A DNA stretch of 64,000 bases from Aphrophora alni (Eukaryota > Arthropoda > Insecta > Hemiptera > Aphrophoridae), in contig OY740768.1 in NCBI GenBank assembly GCA_963513935.1, positions 47,649,142-47,713,141 on the forward strand. The letters are read 5' to 3'. The notes under the pieces are model-generated. The model was not told the DNA's origin, did not search any database, and saw only the letters and a list, made by a program, of their open reading frames with translations. How positions within the stretch are numbered: the first letter of the stretch is position 1; every line of letters starts with the position of its first letter. Shown in pieces: positions 42,955 through 55,049 of the stretch. Both the position numbers and the translations under genes were made by a program.

Positions 42955-43565
42955 AAGCAGCTGTATAAGACTATATGTTTTAGAAGTAATGTTGATATAT
43001 AGTTCTTCTATATACAGGTTTTGCGATATACGGTAATACAAGAAAAGAAAAGATAACCATTGACAATCAATAATTTAAAATTTTCAAACATAAATCATAA
43101 ATAAAAAATAAAAATAAAACAATTACTAATATAAAACCGTCATAACATGCATTTATACATTGTGATTGTTGTCAATATAAAGTATTTTTTCGATTAATAT
43201 GACTTTTAATTAAATTGTTTCCTTACTTACAGGAGGGAGAATTTATTTGAAATCCGTTTAGCATTTTAAATACTGCAAATCATTTTATCCACTTGATATG
43301 AAACGTAGTGTACATGTAATTTGATTACTGTATTGTACAGCACTGCATATTAATATTACAGTAGTTGTGGGACGGTTGCTCCTTTATACTTATAATGTCA
43401 GTTTTTCCGAACATTATTGCAGTTAAATTAAATATAGTTTTTCATTTATTATTAAAAGTGGCATTCAACAGTATTTTTATATTAAATATTTATCTCAGAT
43501 TAAATACCTTTCTAGACGCTGTAAAATATTTAATAAAATTATTTAATATTATGTCGGCTTAGGTA
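42955..43565 (+). repeat. Old dispersed repeat, copy 2 (partner at 19,200-19,760)
   Basis: Shares the ordered blocks listed for copy 1. It begins about 120 bp after the hAT terminus. Confidence 0.6.
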
Positions 43566-43744
43566 ATAAATAGTCTAGAATAATAGTGTGAGTGAAATAT
43601 GGCTATTTCTATTTTTTAGTCTAGTTTGTGTTATTTTTATCTTTAGAAATAATAGGATAATATGAATCAATAAAGATCTGTTGTGAATATACAATGAAAG
43701 AATATTCCATATACACCACAATGCACAAAACAAAAACTGTATAA

Positions 43745-43847
43745 TTATGTTTATTCTACCTAATGTATAAGTACATAAGAGTGTATATTTCACCTCTGAA
43801 GATGATAGCAGTGCTATTGAAATCTGCATAAGGTAGAATAAACATAA
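43745..43847. repeat. Stem-loop repeat end with CTGAAGATGAT, copy 2
   Basis: Perfect 17-bp inverted repeat: TTATGTTTATTCTACCT (43745-43761) and AGGTAGAATAAACATAA (43831-43847). It encloses CACCTCTGAAGATGATAGCA and GTGCTATTGAAATCTG, in which GATAGC and GCTATT can pair next to GAAA. The layout resembles the CTGANGA / stem II / GAAA core of hammerhead ribozymes found in Penelope-like elements, but an unpaired T follows CTGAAGA, so activity is doubtful. Confidence 0.6.
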
Positions 43848-43850
43848 CTA

Positions 43851-45165
43851 TACTGACATTGTTAATTGTTTTATTATGGTTTTAGGGAATGTAATTTTTA
43901 ATTATTTACTTCTACTCAGAAACCATGTTTGTTTAAAATACATGAAAAGAAAATTTGTTATTTCAAAAAATAAAATTGCGTCATTGAAACATACATATGT
44001 TTTATATATTTTTATAAAAGCTTGTTTATTTAACTAAGACAAATACAGTTATTCGGGTAAATTCATGCGATTGTAGACTTCAGAATATTAATTTTATATA
44101 AATCCAATTGTAAATCAAATTATTGTTTGGAGTGTTTTTACTCAGCCGTAACTGTATAGGCTACTATTGGTTTTTGGATGATGTTAGATTTTTTTACAGA
44201 ATTAATCAATATCAAGGAGAACCATCGGCTTTAAAAGATTTCTTCTCTTTCAGAAATAATGAAGTTAGGTTGATAATATACATTAAATTGAATATTGTGC
44301 GACTCGTGTTATATATATATGAACGAAAATATTTTTTAAATTATTAATTCAAAATATAATTCACACCCCATCAACAAACCAACAATAATCAAATGTGATA
44401 TACACTTAGTTACCACTCACTATAGTTGCTGTGATATTAAATTAACAAATATTCATAATTAAGAGTTATCCTTTAACAACATAATGCGCATTATTGTTTA
44501 GAAACCAGTTAAATTTTAGTAAATATCTCAACATTGCATAACATAGGTGTAGTGTTCAATAGTCCAGTTTACACTTCTAGTCGTGTAAACACACTCCAGG
44601 TTCAGAACTTCAAAGTTATGTTTATTTACAACTCTAGATATTTAAACCTTTTCAACATATAATGGACGAGTTATTCTTCATACTTGCAGTGTAAATTTGT
44701 TAAGATCAAACTTACAAGGAAATAATTTTTAAAAACCGTTTTTGTAGTTGTTAGTAATAGCACAAAGGTCACCATTTATCTTTGTGAAAACAGAACATTT
44801 TGAAATTTGTTATGGTGCAGTAAATAATGGTAACATTTAAATATGAAATTACATCCCAAAATAAAATGAGGTTAATCTTTTGGATCAGATGTTTTCAGTA
44901 GTTTTGCTTATTGTTTATAACAACACAGTGTTCCTCGAAATTTATTTTAGTTTCGCTTTCTTAAGATATTTTTTTCGGTTATTGTATTTAATATCAAAAA
45001 TTACAGCAGCTGTAAAACACAAATATATAATATATAATGTTCTCACATGTTTCAAGTTTTCATGAACTGAACGGAACAAAAACGCTTTACAAATATATTT
45101 CCTTTTAGACAAAATCATTATAACGAAACCACAAAATTGTATCTACCTATTTTCAACAAGATTAT

Positions 45166-45167
<2 letters not shown>
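43851..45167. other. AT-rich non-coding DNA
   Basis: No gene supported. The frame at 44123-44347 includes an ordinary-looking stretch (INQYQGEPSALKDFFSF) after a TTTTTTTACAG, but no family or good donor was found. Confidence 0.45.

Positions 45168-45198
<31 letters not shown>
45168..45198. repeat. (CT)n microsatellite
   Basis: CT run continuing into a degenerate CT-rich stretch to about 45235. Confidence 0.93.
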
Positions 45199-45202
<4 letters not shown>

Positions 45203-45395
45203 CCCCTCTCTCTATCTCTTCCTTTTCTCTATTTCCACAAATATATCGGCACCGATTAACTCCACATAAAAATTAGCAAATATTTTAAGTATTACAACTA
45301 CTATATCTTTGCTTTAGAGAGCCCATGTTGAGTAAATTTTAGTATTATTGTTTCAAAATACTGTTTCAAGGCCCTTAATATGTTTGTACATAATG

Positions 45396-45399
<4 letters not shown>

Positions 45400-45450
<51 letters not shown>
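45400..45450. repeat. (AT)n microsatellite
   Basis: Uninterrupted AT run of about 25 units. Confidence 0.96.
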
Positions 45451-45452
<2 letters not shown>

Positions 45453-46333
45453 CTCGAATATGTCTTTTATTTATAATAAATAACGCCCCTACATAAAAAC
45501 TCACATTAAACTGCAGTCAAAATCTTTCATTTTTAACACAGTTCTCCCAAACTAAATCTATGTTCGCAAGTCTTATACATCATTCTGTAAAATCATTGTA
45601 TTTGTTGGAGAGAACCTCCATCTGTAGTTAAGATATACTTACGTGCCTTAACCTGATACGGTTTAATTAAAATTAAATTTTAAAAAGGATATGTTTAGTA
45701 AAAATAAAACTAAAAGAATATTTGACGTAAATAATTACCTATTATCCATTTATAATTTTAAATCCATACAACCTCGACTGTTCACCATATTATTTTTATT
45801 ATTGAATTTTTAAAATCTTATTCTCCTTATTAAACACATCAATAGAAAAATGTGGATAGGGTAGTTTAATTAGAAAACCTGACCAATGAAATAGTATAAA
45901 ACGTTATATACATGAATATTAAAAAACATCAACTATCGCTGTTTTGACAACTTATTTCTATCAATAAATAGTGAGAAAACATACACACTCCAATGATATT
46001 AAACATATTCACATAAACTATATAATTTTATGTTTTATCTGTGTTAATATAATGCATCGTAATTTTAACATAGGTTACCAATTTAATCGCCAATAAATAA
46101 ATGTCTCCTGTGAAAATATATTATACTAATTGTAGAAAGTCTAACTTAATATGTCACTTTAAGGTATTTACTTCAATTTGTGAACATAGCATTTAACTAC
46201 TTTTTTATTGATCAGATATTTCATTCATCTAAGTCATAATTTCAATTAAATCGAAGTGACTGCACCAACATTGAAATGTTACAATGTTTACATTATGTCA
46301 AGATGAGTTAAAATTTTCATTTAAAACACACAT
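45451..46333. other. AT-rich non-coding DNA
   Basis: No gene or element recognised. Confidence 0.5.
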
Positions 46334-46560
46334 ATGGCTCCACTTGAGAAAGGTAGAATTGTGCATTCAATGTATTGTTCTCGTAGTTGTACAAAGCAGT
46401 CAAGAGATTTTCCGAGAGTTTATACGGCGTGCTCTATTTAAAATCCACTCAAACTCATCTCTGCGTTGTAGTCGTAACTAGTTCAGAAGATGTTAAATAA
46501 ATATTTTACATTCTTGATAAAAGAGTGGAAGTTCTCATTCAACATTCTAAAAATTCAACT
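46334..46560 (+). pseudogene. Possible mariner-type transposase N-terminal fragment
   Basis: From the ATG at 46334 the frame reads MAPLEKGRIVHSMYCSRSCT, and a second frame continues with IFREFIRRALFKIHSNSSLR. Together these are reminiscent of the N-terminal helix-turn-helix of insect mariner-like transposases (a hydrophobic helix, then xxREFRRR..). Stops and a frameshift interrupt it, and the catalytic part is absent. The similarity is by eye and weak; a non-transposon origin is possible. Confidence 0.3.
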
Positions 46561-47320
46561 TATGGTATTTAATTTTATAGCGCTTGAAAACCAATTAAAA
46601 ATATACGTAAACGCTGAATGGTTTTTTCTTTATGAAGCAATGGAATAATACATGTTTTATTACAAATTATGAGTTGTTTTTGTTAACAATTACTACAAGT
46701 TCTGCATATATAGTGATAACGTAAAGAGTAATGTAAAAAAATAATTATCCATTATTATTGTAGTAATACTTTAAATTTCATGTTTTATTTTGTTAGGAAC
46801 ATTTTTTTTTTTTTTTTTCAAATATATAACCGTACGTTATTTTAGCTAAAATGTTGAGAGTGTCTCTAAATACATTTTGAACTGTTTTCCAGATAAAGTG
46901 TTTTATAAAAGTGAGGTTACAAAACTTAGAATTTTTATAGAAGTGTATTAACTTAATTTTAAAATTAAACCCCTAATTATTTAGCTTAGGGTTTTCACAT
47001 AGCTTTCAGTTATATATATTCCTTCCTTCCTATTATTCAAATTAAGAGCAAAATGTAATTCTGTGAGGTTTATTTTTACAGTCAGTAAGAGATTGGGAAT
47101 CCTAATATGTAGCCTAACTGGATTTATAAGTGTATTATAGTCTTGGGTTAGATCCATCCTATTTAAATTTACACTCCGGTCGTTCTTTACAAACTCTTGT
47201 TTCTTTGCTATTATTTTTAATTAATAGTGCAATCGGGATTTAGGTGTTTTTATTATTCATGACTTATAGACTAATCATCTTTGTTTTCATGAATGGTTGT
47301 ATGTAGTTACTGCGTTGCAG
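46561..47320. other. AT-rich non-coding DNA
   Basis: No gene recognised. If the candidate exon at 47,331-47,420 is real, this would be the start of its first intron. Confidence 0.45.
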
Positions 47321-47330
47321 GTTGACTTAC

Positions 47331-47420
47331 CAGTATTGGCAACGGTAGGTTAGCAAAACAAACTGCAGCTATCAACACAGGATACTGGAACAAATAGTCG
47401 CCACCTATTCGAAACTCCAT
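47331..47420 (-). CDS. Possible first coding exon of a host gene (hydrophobic N-terminus)
   Basis: On the minus strand an ATG at 47420 in a good context (AAAG before, G after) opens exactly 30 codons that end at a consensus splice donor, GTAAGT (47325-47330), in phase 0. The peptide starts MEFRIGGDYLFQ and continues YPVLIAAVCFANLPLPIL, which would serve as a signal sequence or first membrane segment. An in-frame stop lies three codons upstream, so this is the natural start. A six-codon upstream frame (ATGGAGGAGGATAATTAA) immediately precedes it. I do not recognise the family, and no second exon was found. It could still be chance, but the coincidence of start context, hydrophobic signal and perfect donor is unusual here. 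Confidence 0.35.
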
Positions 47421-49404
47421 CTTTAATTATCCTCCTCCATGAAAATATAATGAAAATATGCAGTTATTAAAGAGATTACAAATTCTACTATGAACTTTAC
47501 AAATCTGAATAGGTTTGAAAAATATCCAGAAAGTCAGGTGTGTACAGGAGTTAAAAGCAACGATTGCCACAAGTTTTATGTTAGACAGATTTACAGAAAA
47601 ATTTTTAAAAAAACTTGCAGTAAAATAACATGAGTAAGACGAATTTAAACTTTGCTCAACATTTAATAAACTCTAATCACTTGTACACAAATGTCGCATC
47701 CCTTCATATTTTTATAAAAGGATGTCGCATAAACGCTAGAAAGAAATTGAAATTCATAAAGAATTAAAAATAATCCAGCCACTATACTAAATGATCAGCT
47801 GTCATATCAGAGTAATGACCTGTACGACACAGCCATATCTAACATGTAAACCAGTTTTTTTTAGCTACGCACAAATAATAAGTAGTATACAATAAACTAC
47901 GCTACAGTGTACACCGAATACAATTTTCCGACGCTAACAAATTTTAATAATTTTTTTAAGTGTACGTGTTTTATATTATATAGAGTTTTAATGTTGTTTT
48001 TTTACTATATTTATGTGTACTTGAGAAATTAGATAACTTGATAATGGGTTTACGGTCCAGGAACTGTAGGAAAAGAAGTTCATTTCAACCAAAAAGTCAC
48101 ATGACGGATTATTTACAGGTGATATTTACTATTAATATTATCATATATCTATATTTTTTTAATGTTTGAAGTGAATGGATACCAAAAGTCAGAAACAAAA
48201 AAAACCTTTAATACATGTCTTTTGAATTAATACATTAAAACGTTAATCATTACACGTCTGCTATGCTGTACATTTACTTTCATGCGAAATAGGTTTTATC
48301 TACAACTAGGATTTTTAAAATTAAAGATTTACATGTTATTTAGTGTTATCAAACGAAGAAACTGTATCTTTACACAGATAGTTAATATATCTCCTAAAAA
48401 TTAACAGATATCTTCTATTTATTTTTTTTTCCTTCCTAATTTCATAATATTCAAGACAAAAATATTTTTTAATTCTAATAAAATCCTCGTAAGAACTGTA
48501 GCAGTCTTGTCAATAAGAGTAGTTTCAGAACTCGCTGTGTAAGCGTTCAGCAATTTAACACACTTGGGACGTTACGTTATTGTTCCGAGATGAGTTCTTA
48601 AATTGCCTTGTTATGTAGACTTTAAACCTCAATATCAATTATTTGTCTTGTAATTGGATACAAATCGTTATTCACGTTATTGCTTGCCGATTCAATAGCA
48701 ATAACTAAATGAATTATTTCTACATCTGAAGAGCTTATATTCACAAACGTTTAACTTATGTAATGTGGTTTGTAAAAACAATGAGTTTCACAAATATCAA
48801 AAACGAAACTACTAAATAACACAAACTTAATAACACAAAAATAATAATAAGTAAAACGAACAAATCAAATTATTCGACGTTAGACTGTGAAATTTGTAAA
48901 TATCTGAGCGATAATGAATTAACAGTAAATAAATTAATACTGTATTTGTAAATCCAAATTACTAAATTATCTTGTTTTTATTATAAATGTATTTGCTTGT
49001 AAAAATTAATAAATATTGAATTATTGTAATAAATAATCATTTGTTCATCGTTTTTTTAATTATAAAAAGTAATTATGGTTACGTAAATATGTAATACAAT
49101 AACTGTTTACTAATTGTATTCAATATTCAATGAGTTTTCATATTAATTAACGTAATTTTATATTAAAAGTAAATTAATTTCTCATTAAAAATATATCAAT
49201 TTATAATATTTAATAGTTATTTTAATTTATAAAAAATTCACTTCACCAAATACACCATTTATTAATAAACCTACAATTTTCTATGCACTGTATATACTAA
49301 TATTCCTGCAGTTAAGTATTTGTGCGCAATTGTTAAAGTAAAACGTATTATATAAAGAATAGTAATACAGAATTGAAGTTGTAAAAACAGATAAATATAA
49401 ATTG
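47421..49404. other. AT-rich non-coding DNA
   Basis: No gene recognised. Very AT-rich between about 48800 and 49250. Confidence 0.5.
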
Positions 49405-49670
49405 GCGGGGATATGAAAGTTTAATAATGTCTAGGTCACGAAGGAGGTCACGTCCCTACCAATGATATTGATCCACGCGTAGAATTCATTTTCATAAATT
49501 CAGTGTTGGTAAAAGTGATTAATTTAATTGAGCAAAACAGGAAATATGATTATTTTTGTTATTGTAATTATTCTGAGTTTTAATTGACATTTGCAACACC
49601 TTTCATTTGTAACACACGTTCAAATGTAACTAAATTTATGCCTGTAATTGCAATGACAGCTGAGGTTATA
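49405..49670 (+). repeat. Dispersed repeat, copy 2 (partner at 25,150-25,410)
   Basis: See copy 1 for shared blocks. This copy lies directly before the tandem array at 49.76 kb, which has no counterpart at the first copy. Confidence 0.8.
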
Positions 49671-49761
49671 AAGGAGAACACACCACGTTTAATTGTTGAA
49701 AATTATAAAACAAAATATAAAAACCAATAGAGAATTGTTTTGTATAATTTACTAGAAGGAA

Positions 49762-49995
49762 GATTCAAGTAAATTGTGTAACATCATCCAAAAAACAACT
49801 AATTTGAAATACAAGATTTCCAGCATTTTTATTATATTGATTTAACACAATATGAACTGTTTATTTATTCTACAGTTTTAAAAACGAACTATGACAATAC
49901 AGAATGATAGCGGCGTGATACAAATAAGTTGTAATATACAGTCAAATGATGGTAATCTTAGATTTCAAGAAAACCAGCACATATGAAATTATGTG

Positions 49996-50060
<65 letters not shown>

Positions 50061-50350
50061 CTTTTATTAATATCTGTAAAGGTAAAAACGAAATGTGAAA
50101 AAACAAAATTAAATCAACGAGATACAAATAATTTGTGAAATATCATCCAATGACGTCCATTTTTAAACACAAAATAAAAGCATAAATCATTTTATGAATT
50201 ATCAACCCAAATATAAATAATCTATAGGGTTTAAAACTAACTGTAACAACATCTAACAATAGAAACGAGATTCAATTAAATTGATAACGTAGTCCAGTAA
50301 CGACCATTTTGAAATTTAAGATAACCAGCTTAAATAATTTTATGTATTTA
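49762..50350 (+). repeat. Array of four diverged units of about 150 bp
   Basis: Unit starts at 49762 (GATTCAAGTAAATTGTGTAA), 49917 (GATACAAATAAGTTGTAATA), 50121 (GATACAAATAATTTGTGAAA) and 50269 (GATTCAATTAAATTGATAAC). Each is followed at similar distances by a CATCATCCAA-like block, a TTTGAAAT-like block, CCAGC and ATTTTAT, then a TAAAAACGAA-like block before the next unit. The second interval is longer only because an (AT)n run sits in unit 2. Confidence 0.75.
49998..50055. repeat. (AT)n microsatellite inside the tandem array
   Basis: Uninterrupted AT run of about 29 units. Confidence 0.96.
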
Positions 50351-51234
50351 GCCGGTTCACATTTATTGCTCTGTTATATCATTAATGACTCATGTAATTA
50401 CCCTGATTACTACTATAGTTACTTTTATAATTCACATATTACTTATTGAACCATTATTGGGTAACAATATTCAATTATTATACAATACTTATAAGGGTTC
50501 GGAGGCTCATGGAATTTGTCCCGGAACGAACAAATATACCTTACCAATACATTATCACATTTATATCTGTAAGCTGATAAGCTATGAATTAAATTGGTTT
50601 GCTTTATTACTAATAACATTATACAGATTAACTCTCTTCTTCACTACCTGAGATGTTTGAATAAAATATTTCTTAAGGTAAGGTAAATAAATATTGAAAT
50701 TAGTTAAATGAGTTAGTGGGCAAAGATTTACAACCTGAGTTTTGATTGCTATACTGTGTTGTAGAAGTTTCTTTTTCTTTTAACGTTGGTGATCCTACAA
50801 ATGGTTTACACTTTACAAAAGAGAGTGGATGTATCTCTCATTTATGATTGAGTAAAATAATGATCACGAAAAACTCTTGACGCATTCAAACATAATATGG
50901 AGATAAAAAGATCTTGAAAATATATAAACTATTTTTAGTATTATTCACTGAAACTGGAACAAGGAAAAAGAAAAACAAGTTAATTGATTCAAATTGAATT
51001 AATTTACAACTTCATCACTGACTAGCATCCCTGATCTCACGGGAATTTCTCTTGATACTACGCAAAATGAAATGTAAATTGACAATAATTGTCATCCGTA
51101 AAAAATAAATTTCTATACAAAATAGAGCAAAAATCACTTCTAGGGTAGAATAATATTTTATGAACTTAGGGTAAGCTTGTCATTGTTGAAATATTTACTT
51201 TCAGTGACGATGTATATTTCATTTGAATAGTTTG
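50351..51234. other. AT-rich non-coding DNA
   Basis: The + frame at 50385-50651 is open for 88 codons but hydrophobic and motif-free. No gene claimed. Confidence 0.45.
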
Positions 51235-51396
51235 TTAATAAGGGTCCATTCCATTGACCCACCAAAAACCAATGTTTGGGATACCATTATTTACTGAAGG
51301 TAGATTGAATGAAACAACATAGCTAACTTTACTGAAAAATGACATCGGACCTCTCATCACAGAAACCGTGAACTCAACAAAACTATTATGGCGAGC
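51235..51396 (-). CDS. Possible terminal exon of an unidentified host gene
   Basis: On the minus strand TTCAAATTGTTACAG gives a good acceptor at 51397-51399, followed by 53 sense codons and a stop (TAA). The peptide begins ARHNSFVEFTVSVMRGPMSF and ends GIPNIGFWWVNGMDPY. Codons and amino acids are less AT-driven than in neighbouring frames. The frame also extends upstream to an ATG at 51441, so an unspliced 68-codon reading is possible. I do not recognise the family. The candidate exon at 47.3 kb is on the same strand but downstream of this stop, so it would belong to another gene. Confidence 0.3.
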   Translation of the reverse strand, partial: ARHNSFVEFTVSVMRGPMSFFSKVSYVVSFNLPSVNNGIPNIGFWWVNGMDPY

Positions 51397-51399
51397 CTG

Positions 51400-52441
51400 T
51401 AACAATTTGAATATATTCTGCAAGTATGATTTATGTTTCATCCCTCAAATAATTACATGTTTAATAATGACGTTGCTGTGAAAAATTAATAGCTGAAAAA
51501 ATTACAATATAATTTATGGTCAAAATAAGAAAAAGGTAACGAATCAAATTTTACACTTTGAATAATAATAAAATAATAATAAAATAAACATCCATTCGTA
51601 ATTGATCACATTACATATTGCGTACTGCAAACATAGTCTGGTTATAAATAAATATATTCTCTTTTAGCAAAGGACATATACAAACACCACCCCTTGAGAA
51701 AAACATGAGGAAACATTTGTTTTATTACCAGTTTACATAAAGTAATTAGCCGTCATGTGATATAGAGTTTAATTATTCATTGAGGGATAAGTAGCCTGAT
51801 TTAATTGTTAAGTAAAATTTAGTATCTCTCGTTTAGTAACATTATTGATTTACAGATTACTTTTTGATTTAATAATGCTAATGTATTTTAATGATATCAA
51901 CAATTACTGGTAATTATAGGTGCCTTTAAAAACAATATATTATTATTAATTTTAGGTCGTTTAAAGATATTAATAATAATATTCTATTAATGTTCTTACT
52001 GGTTAACATTAAAATAATTCGAAAAAAATAATAAACCGTTTAGTTTTAGACTGGTTGTTTGGGATCCTTGTATGGATGCTAGGATATAGGTACAGGAACG
52101 TACTTATTAGTATATTCAGTTACCATGTGACTGGTTGATCATTTTACTTGCTCACATATAATCCAGAGCCAAAATAAATCGATTGATTTTAACCCAAAAC
52201 CAATAAAACTATTCCTAAAAATTCTAAACACTAAATTGACACGTTTTGAAATCTTTTGTTTGTTTTACATCCAAATATTTGTTTTATTTTCTAGTAGTTG
52301 TGAGTAGTTAATTGTTTCTTTGTAATAAATACAGTTCTTTCAAACCTTTCTTCTTCATGGAATTAGTTTAAGAATAACAAGAGAAAAGTTTTCTATTTAG
52401 GTATAATAATAATATAAATTATTATTAAATTATATAAATAA
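51400..52441. other. AT-rich non-coding DNA
   Basis: Nothing recognised. Confidence 0.5.
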
Positions 52442-52442
52442 A

Positions 52443-52508
<66 letters not shown>
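52442..52508. repeat. Compound microsatellite (AT)n-(AAT)n
   Basis: An AT run (to about 52460) switches to an AAT trinucleotide run. Confidence 0.96.
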
Positions 52509-54802
52509 TTCCTTGCTTGGAAGTATTTTTAAATCAGTATAAATAATTAACAGAAATAATATACGTAATACATAATATTATATTTTTCAATGAGATAAAA
52601 TTACTCTGGCTACGTCACATACTAATTATATACTAACAACAATAATCTAATACCAGTCAGATAGTTTTTGAACTAAACTTTCTATATAGGTTTGCATTTA
52701 GTACTTTATGAGTTTTCTGGATTGATATGAATTATTTTGATCACGTATATCTTCCCGAGATATTACTTAGTTGTTCTTTAACAGTTCAACAATTTAATTT
52801 AGTTTTGCTTCAATAACACAATGCTAATCCGCCCCTTGAAAAATCTATCTATAAATTAACACTCAGTATTAGGTCAAATACTTAGTATTTCAACAATGGT
52901 TTATATTATTATTTTAGTTAAAAGAATTTACAATGTTTATATCTAGTTGACCTATTCACTACTCTTTTACCAATAATTACCACAAAATTTCATTCTGGAC
53001 AGTTTATGATATGTCATTAAGGATTCTTCAACATGAGCTAATAGCTTTAATGCCGGGAACAGCTGTTATGTACTAATGAAAGAATATTAGTTTCACTTCG
53101 CCTACTGATAATGGGGTGAAATAATAAGTTCCCCTAAACATATCACATACAAGAGTTTGCACGTAGTTTGTTATCAACGAGTAGTATTTAAATATTGTTT
53201 GTACAATTCCTGGTCTTCTTTAAATCTATTATTGAAAAAAATAAATATATAAATCATTGTATAAACATTGTTCACCAAATCCTTTACATGTTGTTTTAAA
53301 TAAATCTGTGGCGTCTACTAGGTATCCATAAACCGTCAACTTATGACTCTGTTCCAAGTCAATATTATAAGTTTTGAATAAGTATTGACTAAGTTGTTAT
53401 ATTATACTAGTGTTACAAGTACACAGTCCTTCTTGCCAATCACGATGCCTTTATTAGGAGCGTTGCAACATATGTAACAACTAAATATGATAGGTTAGTA
53501 ATTATAACATCACATTAAAAGCATAGTAAATAATTATGTATTCTTTTAGGTGGTTATTGTAAACTTATTTATTTATTTACAGTTTTATTATTATTTTGTA
53601 ATCGGTTCCTTACTCTGGCAAATAGTGTTTTGAATTTAAATGATAAAATTTATTTCGGAATTATTGTGAATAGAAATATTTCTTCTAGAAACAATCTGAT
53701 ATACAAAAAAAAAAGGAGTTGAATTACGTATCCTTATTTATTAACAGTTAAAATAATACGATATTATATTGGATGAGTCATTTCTGACGCTTGTTTAAAT
53801 TTGTATAATAAAATGTAAGTTGCACAAGTCTACTGGTCTACCTCTACATATTCGTGACGTAGGTCGTTACATCTTATCATAAACGGTACACGTCTTACAC
53901 TTGTCTTAAACCAGGCATTAACAGGTTCGGTAATTTTTTGTATATAAATATCACGGTCACTATCATAGCTCGTATAGGTGACACGGTTTTTCCAGGAACG
54001 ATAATATTAACTAAATGTCAATAAAGTTAACAATTATCAAAATATTTACAAGATGATATACGTTGGCTGCCCTTGACACGGGACTAAATTTAAGTGTAAA
54101 AATATTTCAATCTTTTTTTTTAATGCGACTGTAGATTAAAGAATTATTTTATTGTTAGTTTTTGAGATCTCTTTTCTTTCTTAACAACACTATTTGACTC
54201 GTTTTAATTAACTCTTAATATATATATATATATATATCTTTTCCTCTACAATTACTCTGTAATTTTACAGCTTATCAGTTACAAATAAGGATTTAAATTT
54301 CATACAATTTTAACGAAATTAGTGATAAACACATGTTTTAATATATTTTGATTAATTTAAAAAAAAGTTAATAAAACTCAAATCGTATACATCATAATGT
54401 CTTTACTTTTTTCTTAAATAGGTACCATGTTATTTCGTTTATTTAATTTATTTCATTATTCATAAAAGTACATGTCTCGTTTAATATATCTATCTGTATT
54501 TTAAAATAACTATTTGCTCTAAACTTATTTTGAAATAAACTAATTTTGCTTGCATAATTTGTGAATGTATATATGTGTTTGAAATATATAAAAAATTTAG
54601 TGTGACATTTATATAAAATGTATTGACAAAATAGTTTTATAATAAGCAAATAAATGAATATCATTCTAATTACGTTATCCTTATTGAAATTTGACGCATG
54701 GCTAATTCCTGATTTCCAACTCTGAATTATAAATAAAATGTAAGTTTTTCTTTTAGTTTCAAGTGCAGGCACAATTAATAAACGAAAAGTTTTGTAATAT
54801 AA
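52509..54802. other. AT-rich non-coding DNA
   Basis: No gene supported; a short (AT)n run lies at about 54219-54238. The minus-strand frame at 54443-54772 (109 codons) is AT-driven, with no motif. The pre-insertion target of the LINE lies at the end of this stretch. Confidence 0.5.
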
Positions 54803-54816
54803 TCTGAATATACTAC
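54803..54816 (+). repeat. Target-site duplication, left (14 bp)
   Basis: TCTGAATATACTAC, identical to 60050-60063. One or two preceding A bases could also belong, but they are indistinguishable from the poly(A) tail on the other side. Confidence 0.97.
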
Positions 54817-55049
54817 CCCCAGGGGCTCACATCTTGTGGGTACGGGATTGGCAATCCCGGGGTGCCCGAGCTGGATCTGATCTTGTTTCAACTAGTCTTG
54901 GATAAGATCCCTTCTCTTTGGTCTTTTCTGTCAGGTCTCTCTTGACCATCTCTTGTTCTTTTCGACCCCGACGCTATTAGAGTATTCGAGGGCTAGGGTG
55001 TCTTCTCTTATACTACGCTTTCTTCCCTTTTTAAGAACATAGAAACCTT
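54817..55049 (+). promoter_or_regulatory. 5' UTR / presumed internal promoter of the LINE
   Basis: The 233-bp leader starts CCCCAGGGGCTCACATCTTG, contrasting with the AT-rich flank. It has a hairpin with perfect 7-bp arms, CGGGATT (54843-54849) and AATCCCG (54853-54859). Non-LTR elements of this kind carry an internal promoter near the 5' end; no specific promoter element is proven here. Confidence 0.7.

Noticed and set aside
44123..44347. 74-codon frame with INQYQGEPSALKDFFSF after a TTTTTTTACAG
   Set aside because: No recognisable family and no convincing donor; too weak to call an exon.
50385..50651. 88-codon + strand frame
   Set aside because: Hydrophobic, AT-driven composition without motif, signal or context.
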